NCBI GenBank assembly: GCA_017610545.1 | Contig: JAFCBV010000049.1 | Span: 1 to 5,573 of the forward strand | Length of the DNA: 5,573 bases | Origin: Candidatus Nanohalarchaeota archaeon | GTDB taxonomy: Archaea; EX4484-52; B79-G9 | Direction: 5' to 3' | Shown here: one piece after another, positions 5,151 through 5,573 of the stretch | Layout: each line of letters starts with the position of its first letter | Position numbering within the stretch: position 1 is the stretch's first letter | Position numbers and translations under genes: made by a program | Notes under the pieces: generated by a model | Database searches by the model: none | What the model was told of the DNA's origin: nothing | Seen by the model: the letters and a program-made list of their open reading frames with translations, nothing else

Positions 5151-5573
5151 ATGCACGAAATAAAGTACAAGCCAATCGGAGTCATTCACTCTCCATTCAA
5201 AGAACCAAAAGGAACACCCATACAACCCGCAGGCGCTAAAGACATTGAAGGAACAGTTGAGGTGTTCCCGGAATATGCTGAAGGCTTAAAGGATGTTGAA
5301 GGCTTTTCCCATATTATTTTGATATACCACTTTCATTTATCCAAGGGCGCATCCTTAAAAGCAAAGCCGTATCTGGACAACGAAGAGCGCGGAATCTTTG
5401 CAATACGAGGTCCAAGGAGGCCCAATCCAATCGGCATCTCGATAGTGCGCCTCGTCAGGATTGAAGAAAACATACTCTATATCAAGGATTTGGATATGAT
5501 AGAGGGGACCCCTCTTTTGGATATCAAACCATATGTGCCTGCGTTTGATATACATGAAGTAACGAAAACAGGG
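5151..5573 (+). CDS. TsaA/TrmO-type tRNA N6-methyltransferase (partial, C-terminus beyond window)
   Basis: The frame is open for 141 codons to the window end without a stop. The signatures are those of the TsaA-like (UPF0066/VirR) beta-barrel domain: YKPIGVIHSPF (6-16), DVEGFSHIILIYHFH (48-62), GIFAIRGPRRPNPIGISIVR (81-100) and MIEGTPLLDIKPYVPAFD (116-133). The Escherichia coli member TrmO uses S-adenosylmethionine to methylate N6 of t6A at position 37 of tRNA reading ACY codons. The basic RxPxRPNPIG loop is the most conserved part of the family. Archaeal members are often only this single domain, without the bacterial C-terminal extension, so probably few residues are missing here. The second residue of the loop motif is Gly (RGPRRPN) where bacterial enzymes usually have Ser. 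The gene lies 28 bases after the CNNM gene. Family assignment is firm; the exact tRNA substrate in this organism is inferred. Confidence 0.92.
   Translation, partial: MHEIKYKPIGVIHSPFKEPKGTPIQPAGAKDIEGTVEVFPEYAEGLKDVEGFSHIILIYHFHLSKGASLKAKPYLDNEERGIFAIRGPRRPNPIGISIVRLVRIEENILYIKDLDMIEGTPLLDIKPYVPAFDIHEVTKTG

Noticed and set aside
4712..5185. 157-codon - strand frame across the end of the CNNM gene
   Set aside because: It is antisense to conserved CBS and CorC-domain codons and has no recognisable motifs.

Overview
The window looks archaeal. Three intergenic gaps carry BRE/TATA-type promoter sequences. One of them would place transcription at, and another within about 10 bases of, a start codon with no Shine-Dalgarno (SD) sequence. 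Other genes carry SD sequences complementary to an archaeal-type 16S rRNA tail (GAGGTGAT, GGAGG). The gene families also fit: an archaeal-style secreted beta-propeller protein of the COG4880 type, a DNA-binding protein anchored by two membrane helices, a CNNM/CorB transporter and a short TsaA/TrmO protein. I cannot assign a phylum. Base composition looks moderately AT-rich by eye; I did not compute it. All recognised genes are on the + strand, there is no gene-free stretch over 300 bases, and I see no mobile element, CRISPR array, tRNA or rRNA.

Layout. (1) 1-68: the last codons of an unidentified upstream gene. It is followed 13 bases later by a small tautomerase of the 4-oxalocrotonate family (82-279), which starts at a near-perfect SD. 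(2) 314-823: a winged-helix regulator with a C-terminal two-helix membrane hairpin. Next come a small hairpin and a T-tract, then a clear promoter driving (3) a 771-residue secreted beta-propeller protein (915-3230). Its N-terminus resembles an archaeal type IV pilin signal. (4) 3308-3763: a 151-residue protein I do not recognise, probably on its own leaderless transcript. (5) 3887-5122: a CNNM/CorC-type Mg2+ transporter with CBS domains, behind its own promoter. A TsaA/TrmO-type tRNA methyltransferase follows 28 bases later (5151-5573, cut by the window end) and probably shares the transcript.

How they may work together. The most suggestive pair is the membrane-anchored regulator and the surface beta-propeller protein downstream of it. 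This is an inference from adjacency and topology: a regulator with an outward-facing loop could respond to envelope state and control its neighbour. The remaining genes look like ordinary housekeeping or metabolic functions. I found no unambiguous new system. The leads most worth following are the regulator/propeller pair, the pilin-like signal and the unidentified 151-residue protein.
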